Below are positions 40,554 to 47,960 of a stretch of DNA of 47,960 nt, in pieces. The notes under the pieces were generated by a model. The model was not told where the DNA came from. It did not search any database and saw nothing but the letters and a program-made list of their open reading frames with translations. A program made the position numbers and the translations under genes. Each line of letters opens with the position of its first letter. Position 1 is the first letter of the stretch. The stretch comes from Chloroflexota bacterium (GTDB lineage Bacteria > Chloroflexota > Anaerolineae > CG2-30-64-16): NCBI GenBank assembly GCA_029555885.1, contig JAKPQT010000117.1, positions 1 through 47,960 of the forward strand, written 5' to 3'.

Positions 40554-41876
40554 TCAGGTGCGGAACTGGTCCATGTAGTCCCGTATCTGAGGCAGCGCCA
40601 CCAGGCGGTCGTGGAAGAAGTTGTTGACGATGTTGGCAAGCTGCTGGCGGGCAGCTTCCGCCTCCCAGGTGAGCGCCTCGCCTGCCTGCTGGCGGCCGAT
40701 CAGGTCACGGATCGTCAACAGGCGGCGCACCAGCTCGTTCTCCTGGTCGCCCTCAAGAGTGCGGACCACCGTCAGGATCAACTGGTCGGTCTGGGCTTCG
40801 ATCTGCGCGATCGGAATGCTCCCGGCATCATCCGTGCTCGTGTCGTCCAGCGTGCGGATCAGCGACCAGACCTGGTAAAGCAGGGAAGCCGGCTCATCGA
40901 AGAGCTCACGGATAAACGCGGCCTCTGCATAGCGTCCTGTCAGCCGGAAGATATTATACATCCGCTTGGCGGCCTTGCCGTAATTCAGGTCTTTGGTCAG
41001 GTACTTGCGGACCTCACGCTCCAGGGCTTCGACATAATCATCCAGCGCATCTGCGGAAACGTGACGGCTGAGCTTGGTGAAGATGGGAATCGAATCGGCT
41101 TCCAGGTAGACCTCCTGGAAGTAGGGGTCGAGATAGCCGTCGAGCGGCTGGATGCTGCCGTCGGGCGCCTCCCAGGTCACATCGAGCATGTTGCTGGCAT
41201 TGGCGAGCCGGCGGCGCACCGAGTCGAGCACCACCCAATCCAGCTTGCACCAGCCCGGCTCAGCCGCAGCGTCTTCCCAACGGATGACAACGCGTGAACC
41301 GTTCAAGCGCATACCCTCGATCTCGCCAGCCTCAATTTCGTGTGGCTGCCAGGCGATCGGTGCGCCCGCCTTGTAGCGCCGCCCCTCGACGATGACATCC
41401 AGCGGGTAGGAACCGAACTTGACCTCGATGAGCTGGGCGCCGGGGACGCGGCGCGTGGCAAGCGCCTTATCGCGCATCAGTCGCGCCAGCGTGGCACAGG
41501 CCTCGGCGCGCGTCGCAGCATGGATGTTGACCCGTTCGAAGTAATCGCAGTCGCCCGGATAGCTCTGCACCTTCGACTGGGCGGCGGAACCGGACAGCGC
41601 CAGCGCGGTCTCGACCCCCGGTTCATCCTTGAACTCGACCAAGCGGCCCACTTCCCGGAAGTAGGCCAGTTGTTCCTCGCTGAAGTCCAGCATGACGATG
41701 CGGTGGCCGAACACGCCGGTGCGTTCATCCACCTGAACCTGATCCTGGCTCTGCGTCGCGGCGATGGCGGTGAGCCATTGCAGGGTCTCCTCGCGGTCGA
41801 GTTCGACGCCCATCTGCTGGGCTGCCTCCAGAATCGTCTGGAGCTGCTGTTCGGCGGGTGAGCTTGCTTCGGTCAT
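40554..41876 (-). CDS. Possible nucleotidyltransferase-fold protein
   Basis: A 440-residue protein without a known name. Three stretches together resemble the minimal nucleotidyltransferase fold: LALSGSAAQSKVQSYPGD (a GS motif) followed at once by DCDYFE (Asp-x-Asp), and later IEVKFGSYPLDVIVEG, which could hold the third carboxylate. The C-terminal half is helical and charged (KYLTKDLNYGKAAKRMYNIF). It precedes dnaE2 by 20 bases on the same strand, so the two are probably co-transcribed. An RNA- or nucleotide-modifying role is speculative. GGAGG lies four bases before ATG 41876. Flanking the ribosome-binding site is an inverted repeat CCTCCGGGT/ACCCGGAGG (41881-41936). Confidence 0.6.
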   Translation of the reverse strand: MTEASSPAEQQLQTILEAAQQMGVELDREETLQWLTAIAATQSQDQVQVDERTGVFGHRIVMLDFSEEQLAYFREVGRLVEFKDEPGVETALALSGSAAQSKVQSYPGDCDYFERVNIHAATRAEACATLARLMRDKALATRRVPGAQLIEVKFGSYPLDVIVEGRRYKAGAPIAWQPHEIEAGEIEGMRLNGSRVVIRWEDAAAEPGWCKLDWVVLDSVRRRLANASNMLDVTWEAPDGSIQPLDGYLDPYFQEVYLEADSIPIFTKLSRHVSADALDDYVEALEREVRKYLTKDLNYGKAAKRMYNIFRLTGRYAEAAFIRELFDEPASLLYQVWSLIRTLDDTSTDDAGSIPIAQIEAQTDQLILTVVRTLEGDQENELVRRLLTIRDLIGRQQAGEALTWEAEAARQQLANIVNNFFHDRLVALPQIRDYMDQFRT

Positions 41877-41982
41877 GGGGCCTCCGGGTTCTGGAATGCA
41901 ACGCGACTCAGCTTAGGCGGTTGTCACCCGGAGGTCTGTAATGGAATTTGCAAACGCGGAGCCTGTGATGATATGCACAGTG

Positions 41983-43014
41983 CTAAGGAATTGTCTGCGC
42001 CGAGTAATCGTCGATGCAGAAGGGGCGTGCGGGATCATCTGTCGCCACAAGGTAGTAGAGGTAGCTCTCGCGCGAACCCGTCTGCTGCCCGCTCGCACTC
42101 GTGTAGGTCCACCTCTCGACCTGTTCCAGCACCCAACGCTCGTCGAGGTCCTGGATGGCCGGCTGGATGTCGGTGATCTCATACGCGGCACTCACCGGAC
42201 GGTCGGCGCGGGCAGCGGTGCGGGTCAGGAAGGCACTGATCTTGCGCCACGCGTTTTCGCCGCAGAAATAGACCTGCAGCGGCTCGCGCGGGGCATCCGG
42301 GTTTTCGAGCAGTGCAACGAGCAGGTCGTTCGCTGCGACCATCACCTCGTCGATCTGCGCGGCGGGATCCGGCGGAAGCTCTGTCGCCGTCGCGGTCGCA
42401 GTTGCGGTCGCAGTTGGCGCGGCTGTAGGCTCGGTCGTCGGTGTGGCTGTCGGCGGCACCGGGGTGTTCGTGGGTGTGGCAGTCGCCGGTGGAGTTGGGG
42501 AGGGGGTGGCGGTAGGCGCGTCTGCCGGCGCAGCGGTGTGGGTTAGCGTCGGGCCGGCGGTGACAGCCGCGGCGGGTGCGGTCAGCGTGGGAGTGGCACG
42601 GGGCGGAGTTGTCGTGGCGGTGGCGACGACCGGCGTCGCGGCCTGCGCGACCGGCGTCCCGGCCGGCGGGAGCGTATGGCCCGTTGCAGTCCACGCAACG
42701 GCGCCGGCCAGCATTAGCAGCATCGCGCCGGCGAACGCGGCGGCTACCCGCCACGCGGTGCGGCTCTGTCCCAGGCGCGACAGGAACTGGCGCGTTGTCA
42801 TTTGCTCCTGGAACGCGGCATAGGCCAGCGGCGCAGAGGCCAGCAGCACGGTGAAGACCAGCCCCACCGGCAGGCAAAGGCGTATGTCCGGACGACCCTG
42901 GCTCAGGATACCATATGCCGCGGACAGGAGGACCAGCCCGGCCAGGATAACGAAAGTAAGTAACACACCGCGCAGCGGGCCACCGGGGACGCGGGACTTT
43001 GGCGGTGGAAGCAT
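41983..43014 (-). CDS. Membrane protein with Thr/Pro-rich linker
   Basis: A 343-residue protein of unknown function. Two membrane segments near the N-terminus (VLLTFVILAGLVLLSAAYGI, and LPVGLVFTVLLASAPLAYAA) and a third (VAAAFAGAMLLMLAGAVAW) are followed by about 110 residues of Thr/Pro/Ala-rich linker (TPTLTAPAAA, ATPTNTPVPPTATPTTEPTA), probably outside and glycosylated. The C-terminal 120 residues form a small domain with two Cys (VYFCGENAW and PFCIDDY). I chose ATG 43014 with AGGAG six bases upstream. The low-complexity linker is typical of Chloroflexota secreted proteins. Confidence 0.7.
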   Translation of the reverse strand: MLPPPKSRVPGGPLRGVLLTFVILAGLVLLSAAYGILSQGRPDIRLCLPVGLVFTVLLASAPLAYAAFQEQMTTRQFLSRLGQSRTAWRVAAAFAGAMLLMLAGAVAWTATGHTLPPAGTPVAQAATPVVATATTTPPRATPTLTAPAAAVTAGPTLTHTAAPADAPTATPSPTPPATATPTNTPVPPTATPTTEPTAAPTATATATATATELPPDPAAQIDEVMVAANDLLVALLENPDAPREPLQVYFCGENAWRKISAFLTRTAARADRPVSAAYEITDIQPAIQDLDERWVLEQVERWTYTSASGQQTGSRESYLYYLVATDDPARPFCIDDYSAQTIP

Positions 43015-43105
43015 GGGCAACTCCTGTCAGGCGCATGGATTTGCCGCACGCGCCATGCGGCATGGTGATTATAATGTTGTACACTTTATCGGGCAACTGG
43101 GGTGA

Positions 43106-44950
43106 CTATACGCGCCCCTCCCACAGCAGCTGCATCTCCTCGCAGGTGGCGAGCAATTCGTCGAGCTTGCCCTGCGCCTCGATCCGGCCATCCTTCAGCA
43201 CGATGATGTGGTCGGCGCGACGCAGCGCAGTCTGCCGGTGCGAGACGACCAAGCAGGTAGGCCGCTCTCTGCCCAGCGCGGCCAGTTGGTCCCACAGCAG
43301 TTGCTCGGTCTCCACATCCAGCGCGCTCGACAGGTCGTCGAACACGAGCAACTCCGGCTCGCGGACGAACATGCGCGCGGCCGCGGTGCGCTGGATCTGT
43401 CCGCCGGAGAGCCGCAGCCCGCGCGGCCCGACGAGCGTATCCAGCCCCCGCTCCATCGCCTGCATGTCGCGCTCCAGCACCGCGGCGCGCAGCGCAGCCG
43501 GCAGGTCGGCCCGCTCTTCCGGCAGGCCGAGCAGGATGTTGTTGCGCACCGTGTCGCTGAACAGCCGCGGGACCTGCCCGGTGTACGCGGCGCGCGGGGG
43601 CACGAAGAAGGTATCGCGGTCGCGTACAACCTTGCCGTTCCAGCGCACTTGCCCATCGCCGTCCGGCAGCAGCCCGAGCAGCGCCTTCAGCAGCGTGGTC
43701 TTGCCCGACCCGATGCGGCCGGTGATGATGGTGAACGACCCGCGCGGTATTTCGAACGACACATCCGTGACCCCATGTACCGCGTTGCTCACGCTGGGTG
43801 CGGCGCCCGAGCCGTCGTTTGCATCGGTCGCAGGGACCTCCACAGACCGTTCATACTGGTAGCCCAGGCCCTCGACCGTCAGCCGCTCCAGCCGGTCGGC
43901 GGCCGTCTTTTCCTCGAAGGGCAGCGTAGGGAAGCGGCCATCCATGTACACCGGGTGGTGGACGACTGGCCCGCCGGCCGGCGCGCCCTGCATCATTTGC
44001 TCCATGCGCACGAGCGACACGCCGGTCTGCCGGTAGGTGGTGATGAGCCAGCCGGTCATGCGAATGAACTCGCCCAGCGGCCACAGGTATGCGGCAAAGA
44101 GCGCGAAATCTCCGACCGTGAACTCGCCACTGTACAGGCGCGTCGCCGCAAAGAGCAGGATGAGCCCCATGCTGATATCCGTGCTGCCATAGCTGAGCGC
44201 GTTGACGGCCTGCGAGAGCATCTTGTCCCGGATCATCGTCTGCTTACGCCGGTCATTCACCGTGCGGAAGTGACGGATGATTCGCTCCTCGGCATTCGCC
44301 ACCTTAATGGCCTGCGTCCCGTTGAACATATCGGCGATCAGCCCCGTTACCTGGCTCGTCGCCTCGCGGCCCGCCTTGCGATACCGCTCGACGCGCGGCC
44401 CCAGCAGTTGTGCGACGATGATGATAGCCGCGAGCGGCAGGAACGTGCCCAACGTGACGGTCACGCTGATCCGCAGCATGATGAACAGCGAAATCGCCGC
44501 GCTGATCGCAAGCCCGCTGGCATCCTCGATCAACGTCGCCGCGTCGACCATCTGGTTGGTGTCATCCCGGAAGGTGCTGACGACTTCGCCCGGCGACATG
44601 ACCTTGCCGTCAGCCCCGCGCGGCAGTGGCCGGCTGCCCGGCATCTGGAGGATGCGAGCCAGCATGTTCCGAATCAGGAGCGCCATGCTGCGGTAGCGCC
44701 AGCCGATGTTGAAGTAGTTGGCACCCGCGAGCGCGAGGGTGGCAATGAAGGCGTACCCGAGTTGCAAGCCAACGATTTGCCCGACGGGCAGGCCCTTGGC
44801 GCCGCCCGAAGTCAGGTAGTCGAAGAAGGCCTGCAGGATGAGGCCGAGGACCGTGTACGACAGCCAGAAGACGCTGGCTGTTGCCGTGTCTGCGAGGAAC
44901 AGCCACGGGCTGTACCGGATCAGGCGCCAGAGGTAACGGTACGTCTTCAC
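43106..44950 (-). CDS. ABC exporter half-transporter with degenerate ATP site
   Basis: A fused membrane (about six segments) and ATPase protein of 614 residues. Motifs: Walker [10 protein letters not shown], signature [15 protein letters not shown], Walker [14 protein letters not shown]-loop SHRQ. The catalytic Glu after Walker B is Asp here (FDD), as in the degenerate subunit of heterodimeric exporters such as TM287. It starts with GTG at 44950, overlapping the stop of the partner gene (GTGA), so both are co-translated and form a heterodimer. Substrate could be a drug, lipid or peptide; this cannot be told. Confidence 0.9.
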   Translation of the reverse strand: MKTYRYLWRLIRYSPWLFLADTATASVFWLSYTVLGLILQAFFDYLTSGGAKGLPVGQIVGLQLGYAFIATLALAGANYFNIGWRYRSMALLIRNMLARILQMPGSRPLPRGADGKVMSPGEVVSTFRDDTNQMVDAATLIEDASGLAISAAISLFIMLRISVTVTLGTFLPLAAIIIVAQLLGPRVERYRKAGREATSQVTGLIADMFNGTQAIKVANAEERIIRHFRTVNDRRKQTMIRDKMLSQAVNALSYGSTDISMGLILLFAATRLYSGEFTVGDFALFAAYLWPLGEFIRMTGWLITTYRQTGVSLVRMEQMMQGAPAGGPVVHHPVYMDGRFPTLPFEEKTAADRLERLTVEGLGYQYERSVEVPATDANDGSGAAPSVSNAVHGVTDVSFEIPRGSFTIITGRIGSGKTTLLKALLGLLPDGDGQVRWNGKVVRDRDTFFVPPRAAYTGQVPRLFSDTVRNNILLGLPEERADLPAALRAAVLERDMQAMERGLDTLVGPRGLRLSGGQIQRTAAARMFVREPELLVFDDLSSALDVETEQLLWDQLAALGRERPTCLVVSHRQTALRRADHIIVLKDGRIEAQGKLDELLATCEEMQLLWEGRV

Positions 44951-46707
44951 GCCATCACCTCTTCCAGCCCGGTACGCAGGAGCTGCGAGAAGCGTGAAGC
45001 GGGGTCGGCTGCGAGCGCGGCGCGTGCGCCGTACTCGATGATGCGTCCCTCATCCAGGATCATGATATCGTCGGCACGCTGCACCGTGCCCAGCCGGTGC
45101 GCGATGATGATGCCGGTCCGGCCCGCCATGAGCCGATCCACCGCGTGCTCGATGCGCGCCTCGGTGGCCGGGTCCAGCCGTGAGGACGCCTCATCGAGGA
45201 TGACGACGCCGGGATCGGCCAGGAAGATGCGGGCGAAGGCCAGCAGTTGCGCCTCGCCTGCTGACAGCCCGCCGCCGCTCTCCAGCACCGTGTCCAGGCC
45301 CTGAGGCAGCCCCGCCAGCCAGCCGTCCAGCCCTACCTCCCGCACGACGGCCAGCACCCGCTCGTCGGGTATGGTGTTGTCGAAGAGGGTGAGGTTCTGG
45401 CGCACGGTCGCACGGAAAAGCTGGACTTCCTGCGTCACCATGCCGATGCGGTCGCGCAGCTCGGTCTGCCGCGCGCGGCGGATGTCCTCAGCGTCGAGCC
45501 GGATCGTGCCACTGGAAGGATCATAGAAGCGGAAGAGCAGCCGCGTGAGCGTAGACTTGCCGCTGCCGGTCCGTCCGAGCAGGCCGAGCACTGTCCCCGG
45601 CTGCAGCCGGAACGTGATGTCCTTCAAGACCCGGGTGTCGGGGTCATCCGCGTAGTGGAAGCTGACGTCCTCAAACGTGACGGCCAGCGGCCCGGCCGGG
45701 AATGTAACGCCCGGCCCATCGTGGATGGTCGGCTCGATGCCGCGGAGCTCGGTGATGCGGACGATGCTGGCGGTGGCGCGCTGGAGCTCCTGCACCTGGT
45801 CGAGGATGCCCCACAGCGGGCCCTTGACGAGGTCGATGTAGTAGAAGATGACGAACAGCGCACCGATGGTCAGGCTGCCGTCGCGGAAGAGCGTGTTGCC
45901 GATCAGGTGCGCGGCCACATAGGCGAGCGCAAAGACGTTGATAGGCAGGGTAAAGATCCAGACCTGCACGCGCATGGCGGCGATGACGCGCAGCCACCGC
46001 TCCCGCAGCCACATATACAGCCGGCGCAGGATGTATGGCTCGGCGCCGCTCGATCGGATTTCTTCCGTGCCGTTGAGCCACTCCTCGATCGAGCCGAAAA
46101 GTTGGGCTTCCGTCTCGCGCAGCCGCTCCCAGCGCGGGATGACGCGCGAGTTCAGCCAGTTCAGCGCGAAGAGCCCGGCCAACGTTGCCGCTGTGATGGC
46201 GAGGCCGAGCCGCCAGTCCTGCAGCATCAACAGGACGAGGACGCCTGCTACGAGGAGCAGGTTGCCGAACAGGTTCACGACCAACTGCGAGAAGAAGTTG
46301 GCGAGCTGGTTCACATCGCCGTCGACCCGTTCGATGAGTTCGCCGGGCTTGTACTGCTTGTGGAACGACATGTCCAGCTTGAGGCAGTGGAGCGCCAGGT
46401 CTGCCCGCAGAGCGTTGGTCGCGGTCCAGGCAACGTTCTCGCTGGTGTAGGTGGCTGCGATGAAGACAATCTGCCGCACAATCGCCACGGCCATGAACAG
46501 GGCGGCCGCGTTGAAGAGCCGCTCGATGCCGGTCTGTGCCTCGGCGCTGTCAAGGAAGTAGCGGACGATCTGCGGGGTGGCGAGCTGCAGGCCGATGCTG
46601 GAGAGGAGCAACACCGCCAGCAACAGGGCGCGCGGTATCTGCGGCTGCAGGTAGTCGCGCAGCAGCCGCGCATATGCGCGGATCGGGATGGCGTTGACTC
46701 GTTGCAC
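44947..46707 (-). CDS. ABC exporter half-transporter, active subunit
   Basis: The partner of the preceding entry, 586 residues, first gene of the pair. Six membrane segments, then Walker [13 protein letters not shown], signature [15 protein letters not shown] (non-canonical: AGE for GGQ), Walker [13 protein letters not shown] with the catalytic Glu, and H-loop AHRLGTV. With the partner, one ATP site would combine Glu with a canonical LSGGQ, and the other Asp with LSAGE. That is the normal asymmetric pattern. It starts with GTG at 46707, with GGTGAG nine bases upstream. Confidence 0.9.
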   Translation of the reverse strand: MQRVNAIPIRAYARLLRDYLQPQIPRALLLAVLLLSSIGLQLATPQIVRYFLDSAEAQTGIERLFNAAALFMAVAIVRQIVFIAATYTSENVAWTATNALRADLALHCLKLDMSFHKQYKPGELIERVDGDVNQLANFFSQLVVNLFGNLLLVAGVLVLLMLQDWRLGLAITAATLAGLFALNWLNSRVIPRWERLRETEAQLFGSIEEWLNGTEEIRSSGAEPYILRRLYMWLRERWLRVIAAMRVQVWIFTLPINVFALAYVAAHLIGNTLFRDGSLTIGALFVIFYYIDLVKGPLWGILDQVQELQRATASIVRITELRGIEPTIHDGPGVTFPAGPLAVTFEDVSFHYADDPDTRVLKDITFRLQPGTVLGLLGRTGSGKSTLTRLLFRFYDPSSGTIRLDAEDIRRARQTELRDRIGMVTQEVQLFRATVRQNLTLFDNTIPDERVLAVVREVGLDGWLAGLPQGLDTVLESGGGLSAGEAQLLAFARIFLADPGVVILDEASSRLDPATEARIEHAVDRLMAGRTGIIIAHRLGTVQRADDIMILDEGRIIEYGARAALAADPASRFSQLLRTGLEEVMA

Positions 46708-46767
46708 TCGATGTTCTCACCAGGGCAACTACCCAGGAATTCCGAACACAGTGCCACATTGAAGCTT

Positions 46768-46837
46768 GGAGTCGAGGCTTTAGCCGATAAGGGCGGCCGC
46801 GTGCGTACACAGCCAAACCGGCTAAAGCCTCGACTCC
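46768..46837. repeat. TCGAGGCTT palindromic repeat, copy 3
   Basis: Perfect 19-base arms GGAGTCGAGGCTTTAGCCG (46768-46786) and CGGCTAAAGCCTCGACTCC (46819-46837). The centre GCGTGC-ACACAGCCAAACC resembles the centre of copy 2 (GCGTGC-GCAGACAGCCAATCC). Relative to copies 1 and 2, one C-to-T change is compensated on the other arm, so pairing is conserved. Confidence 0.8.
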
Positions 46838-46873
46838 AGCCATCTGGAATCGCTGGCGGCGACTGCGGTTACC

Positions 46874-47668
46874 CTACTCCAGGATCAGCTTGTGCAGGTC
46901 GGTCTCCGCCTGGGCGATCTTGGACTGGTAGACGCCCAGTTGCCTCTCGAAGGATGACCCGAGATGGCTGGCATTGTATCCCGCGACCATCTGGTTCAGC
47001 CAATCCTGCATGACCGCCGGATCGGCCGGCCGGTATTGCCCGGTAAAGGTGATCTGGTCGAGGGGCAGCTTGGGCGGCATGGGCGGATAGCTGCCGTGCG
47101 GGTAGCCGAGGACGATGGTCATCAGCGGCACGACGTGATCCGGCAGCGCGAGTACCTCGCGCAGGTAGCCTGCATCGAGGAAGCCGCTGCGCCCCGTCTC
47201 CGAGAGCATCACGGAGGCTACGCCTAGCGCCTCCGCCGCTATATTCAGCGCCATCGCGGCCAGCGACGCGTTCATGACCGCAACAGTGTATTCCACCAGT
47301 GGGCTGACGGGAAAGACATTCAGCACGGACCGGGCGCGGTGCGTGTCGGCCAGGACAATGACCGCACGCGCCGCGTGAAACGGGATGGGACGGCCGAAGG
47401 TCGCGCGCCACTCGTCCGCGGTGAACACGGCGAAGCTCCACGTCTGGAGGTTGACGGTGGACGGTGCGAGCCGTGCCGCTTCCATGATGGCGGCAAAGAC
47501 ATCGTCCGGGATGGGGTGATCCGTGAAGCTGCGCACGCTCCGACGATGGAGCAGCGTGTGCAGCAGCGGGTTGTCGGCCAGCGAGGGCGGCGGCTGGGGC
47601 CGGCCCCGCAGGATGCGGACGAGGCTGCGCACGAAGATGGGCGGCGTCAGGCGAACCAGCCCGGCCAT
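46874..47668 (-). CDS. Nitroreductase-family flavoprotein
   Basis: A 264-residue FMN-dependent oxidoreductase. Typical segments: LLHRRSVRSFTDHPIPDDV (FMN phosphate and Arg contacts), AARLAPSTVNLQTWSFAVF, and ALNIAAEALGVASVML. The family reduces nitro groups, quinones, flavins or enones, and some members take part in cofactor or natural-product maturation. It overlaps the end of the next upstream gene by one base, so it is co-transcribed with a probable radical SAM protein. This suggests a specific maturation or redox role. The C-terminal 30 residues form a charged helix. Confidence 0.87.
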   Translation of the reverse strand: MAGLVRLTPPIFVRSLVRILRGRPQPPPSLADNPLLHTLLHRRSVRSFTDHPIPDDVFAAIMEAARLAPSTVNLQTWSFAVFTADEWRATFGRPIPFHAARAVIVLADTHRARSVLNVFPVSPLVEYTVAVMNASLAAMALNIAAEALGVASVMLSETGRSGFLDAGYLREVLALPDHVVPLMTIVLGYPHGSYPPMPPKLPLDQITFTGQYRPADPAVMQDWLNQMVAGYNASHLGSSFERQLGVYQSKIAQAETDLHKLILE

Positions 47669-47960
47669 CAGTTGTGCCTCTGTTCCTGCTGCTCGCGCTC
47701 CGTTACCGACAGGAAGCCGCCGAATAGACGGTATTCGTCCATGCGGCAGGAGTTGATGAACTTGCCGTCGTAGATGGTGATGTCCGGGCAGCTATCGCAC
47801 ATATCCGCGCGGCCGTCGCCCTGCAGGTCCGGCGCCTGGATGATGCCCACGCTTTGCACATACACTGGCCGGAAGAGCTGCGCCGGATGCCGCAGGAGGT
47901 CGCGCATGCGCTTGCCCAGCGCGCGGCGCATGTGCGGGTCCCACGGGGCCATCAGGAAGG
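47668..47960 (-). CDS. C-terminal end of a probable radical SAM protein
   Basis: Partial gene; the frame stays open to the right edge. The visible end contains MCDSCPDITIYDGKFINSCR followed by MDEYR, a Cys-x-x-Cys plus distant Cys pattern. This resembles the C-terminal part of some radical SAM proteins of unknown substrate. The radical SAM CxxxCxxC motif itself would lie outside the window. The stop overlaps the nitroreductase start (ATGA). The assignment rests on this tail only. Confidence 0.55.
   Translation of the reverse strand, partial: FLMAPWDPHMRRALGKRMRDLLRHPAQLFRPVYVQSVGIIQAPDLQGDGRADMCDSCPDITIYDGKFINSCRMDEYRLFGGFLSVTEREQQEQRHN

Noticed and set aside
41881..41936. Inverted repeat CCTCCGGGT/ACCCGGAGG as an operator of the dnaE2 operon
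   Set aside because: The arms are only nine bases and 38 apart and include the Shine-Dalgarno; it may be chance in GC-rich DNA, and no LexA-like motif was recognised.

Overview
The window looks like a GC-rich (about two-thirds GC by eye) chromosome segment of a Chloroflexota bacterium. Supporting signs are a large SRP RNA with an Alu domain, a solute-binding lipoprotein with a long Ala/Pro/Glu linker, Thr/Pro-rich secreted linkers, and many short palindromic repeats at gene ends. The phylum is inferred from gene style, not from a marker gene.

Layout. 1-1,530: the C-terminal part of a large serine recombinase whose reading frame ends inside a tRNA-Glu gene on the other strand, then an SRP RNA with a consensus promoter and terminator. 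1,551-5,527 (-): a sulfatase-fold exported enzyme and a GT39-like membrane glycosyltransferase. 5,641-9,340: an MFS transporter, a small membrane protein and an exported BNR/HEAT protein.

9,474-31,861 (+): the core of the window, a co-directional cluster of 17 genes. It opens with a NagR/DasR-like GntR regulator whose promoter overlaps a DasR-like operator. Then come a Dpp/Opp-type ABC importer (two permeases, two ATPases, lipoprotein), a cytoplasmic GH20-type hexosaminidase, an MFS transporter, a galactokinase-family GHMP kinase, three Gfo/Idh/MocA oxidoreductases, a creatininase-family amidohydrolase, an M81 metallopeptidase, a double-GNAT protein, an AmiE/YfeW-like serine hydrolase, anhydro-MurNAc kinase (AnmK) and a BadF-type amino-sugar kinase. 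Together they suggest uptake and intracellular breakdown of cell-wall muropeptides or amino-sugar oligosaccharides. MurQ, NagA and NagB are not in the window.

31,934-36,450 (-): a facing operon from a near-consensus promoter: MFS transporter, ABM-type monooxygenase, second creatininase-family protein, cytoplasmic CBM9-like protein and iron-type alcohol dehydrogenase. 36,702-47,960 (-): a small exported protein, a DnaE2-type error-prone polymerase next to a nucleotidyltransferase-like protein, a Thr/Pro-linker membrane protein, an asymmetric heterodimeric ABC exporter, a nitroreductase and the end of a probable radical SAM protein.

A second theme is repeat invasion. At least four palindromic families sit between genes, at gene 3' ends (where they encode the last residues), directly before start codons (where they supply the purine-rich ribosome-binding region), and in frame inside the glycosyltransferase. 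One MITE-like element occurs twice, the second time with other palindromes nested inside it.
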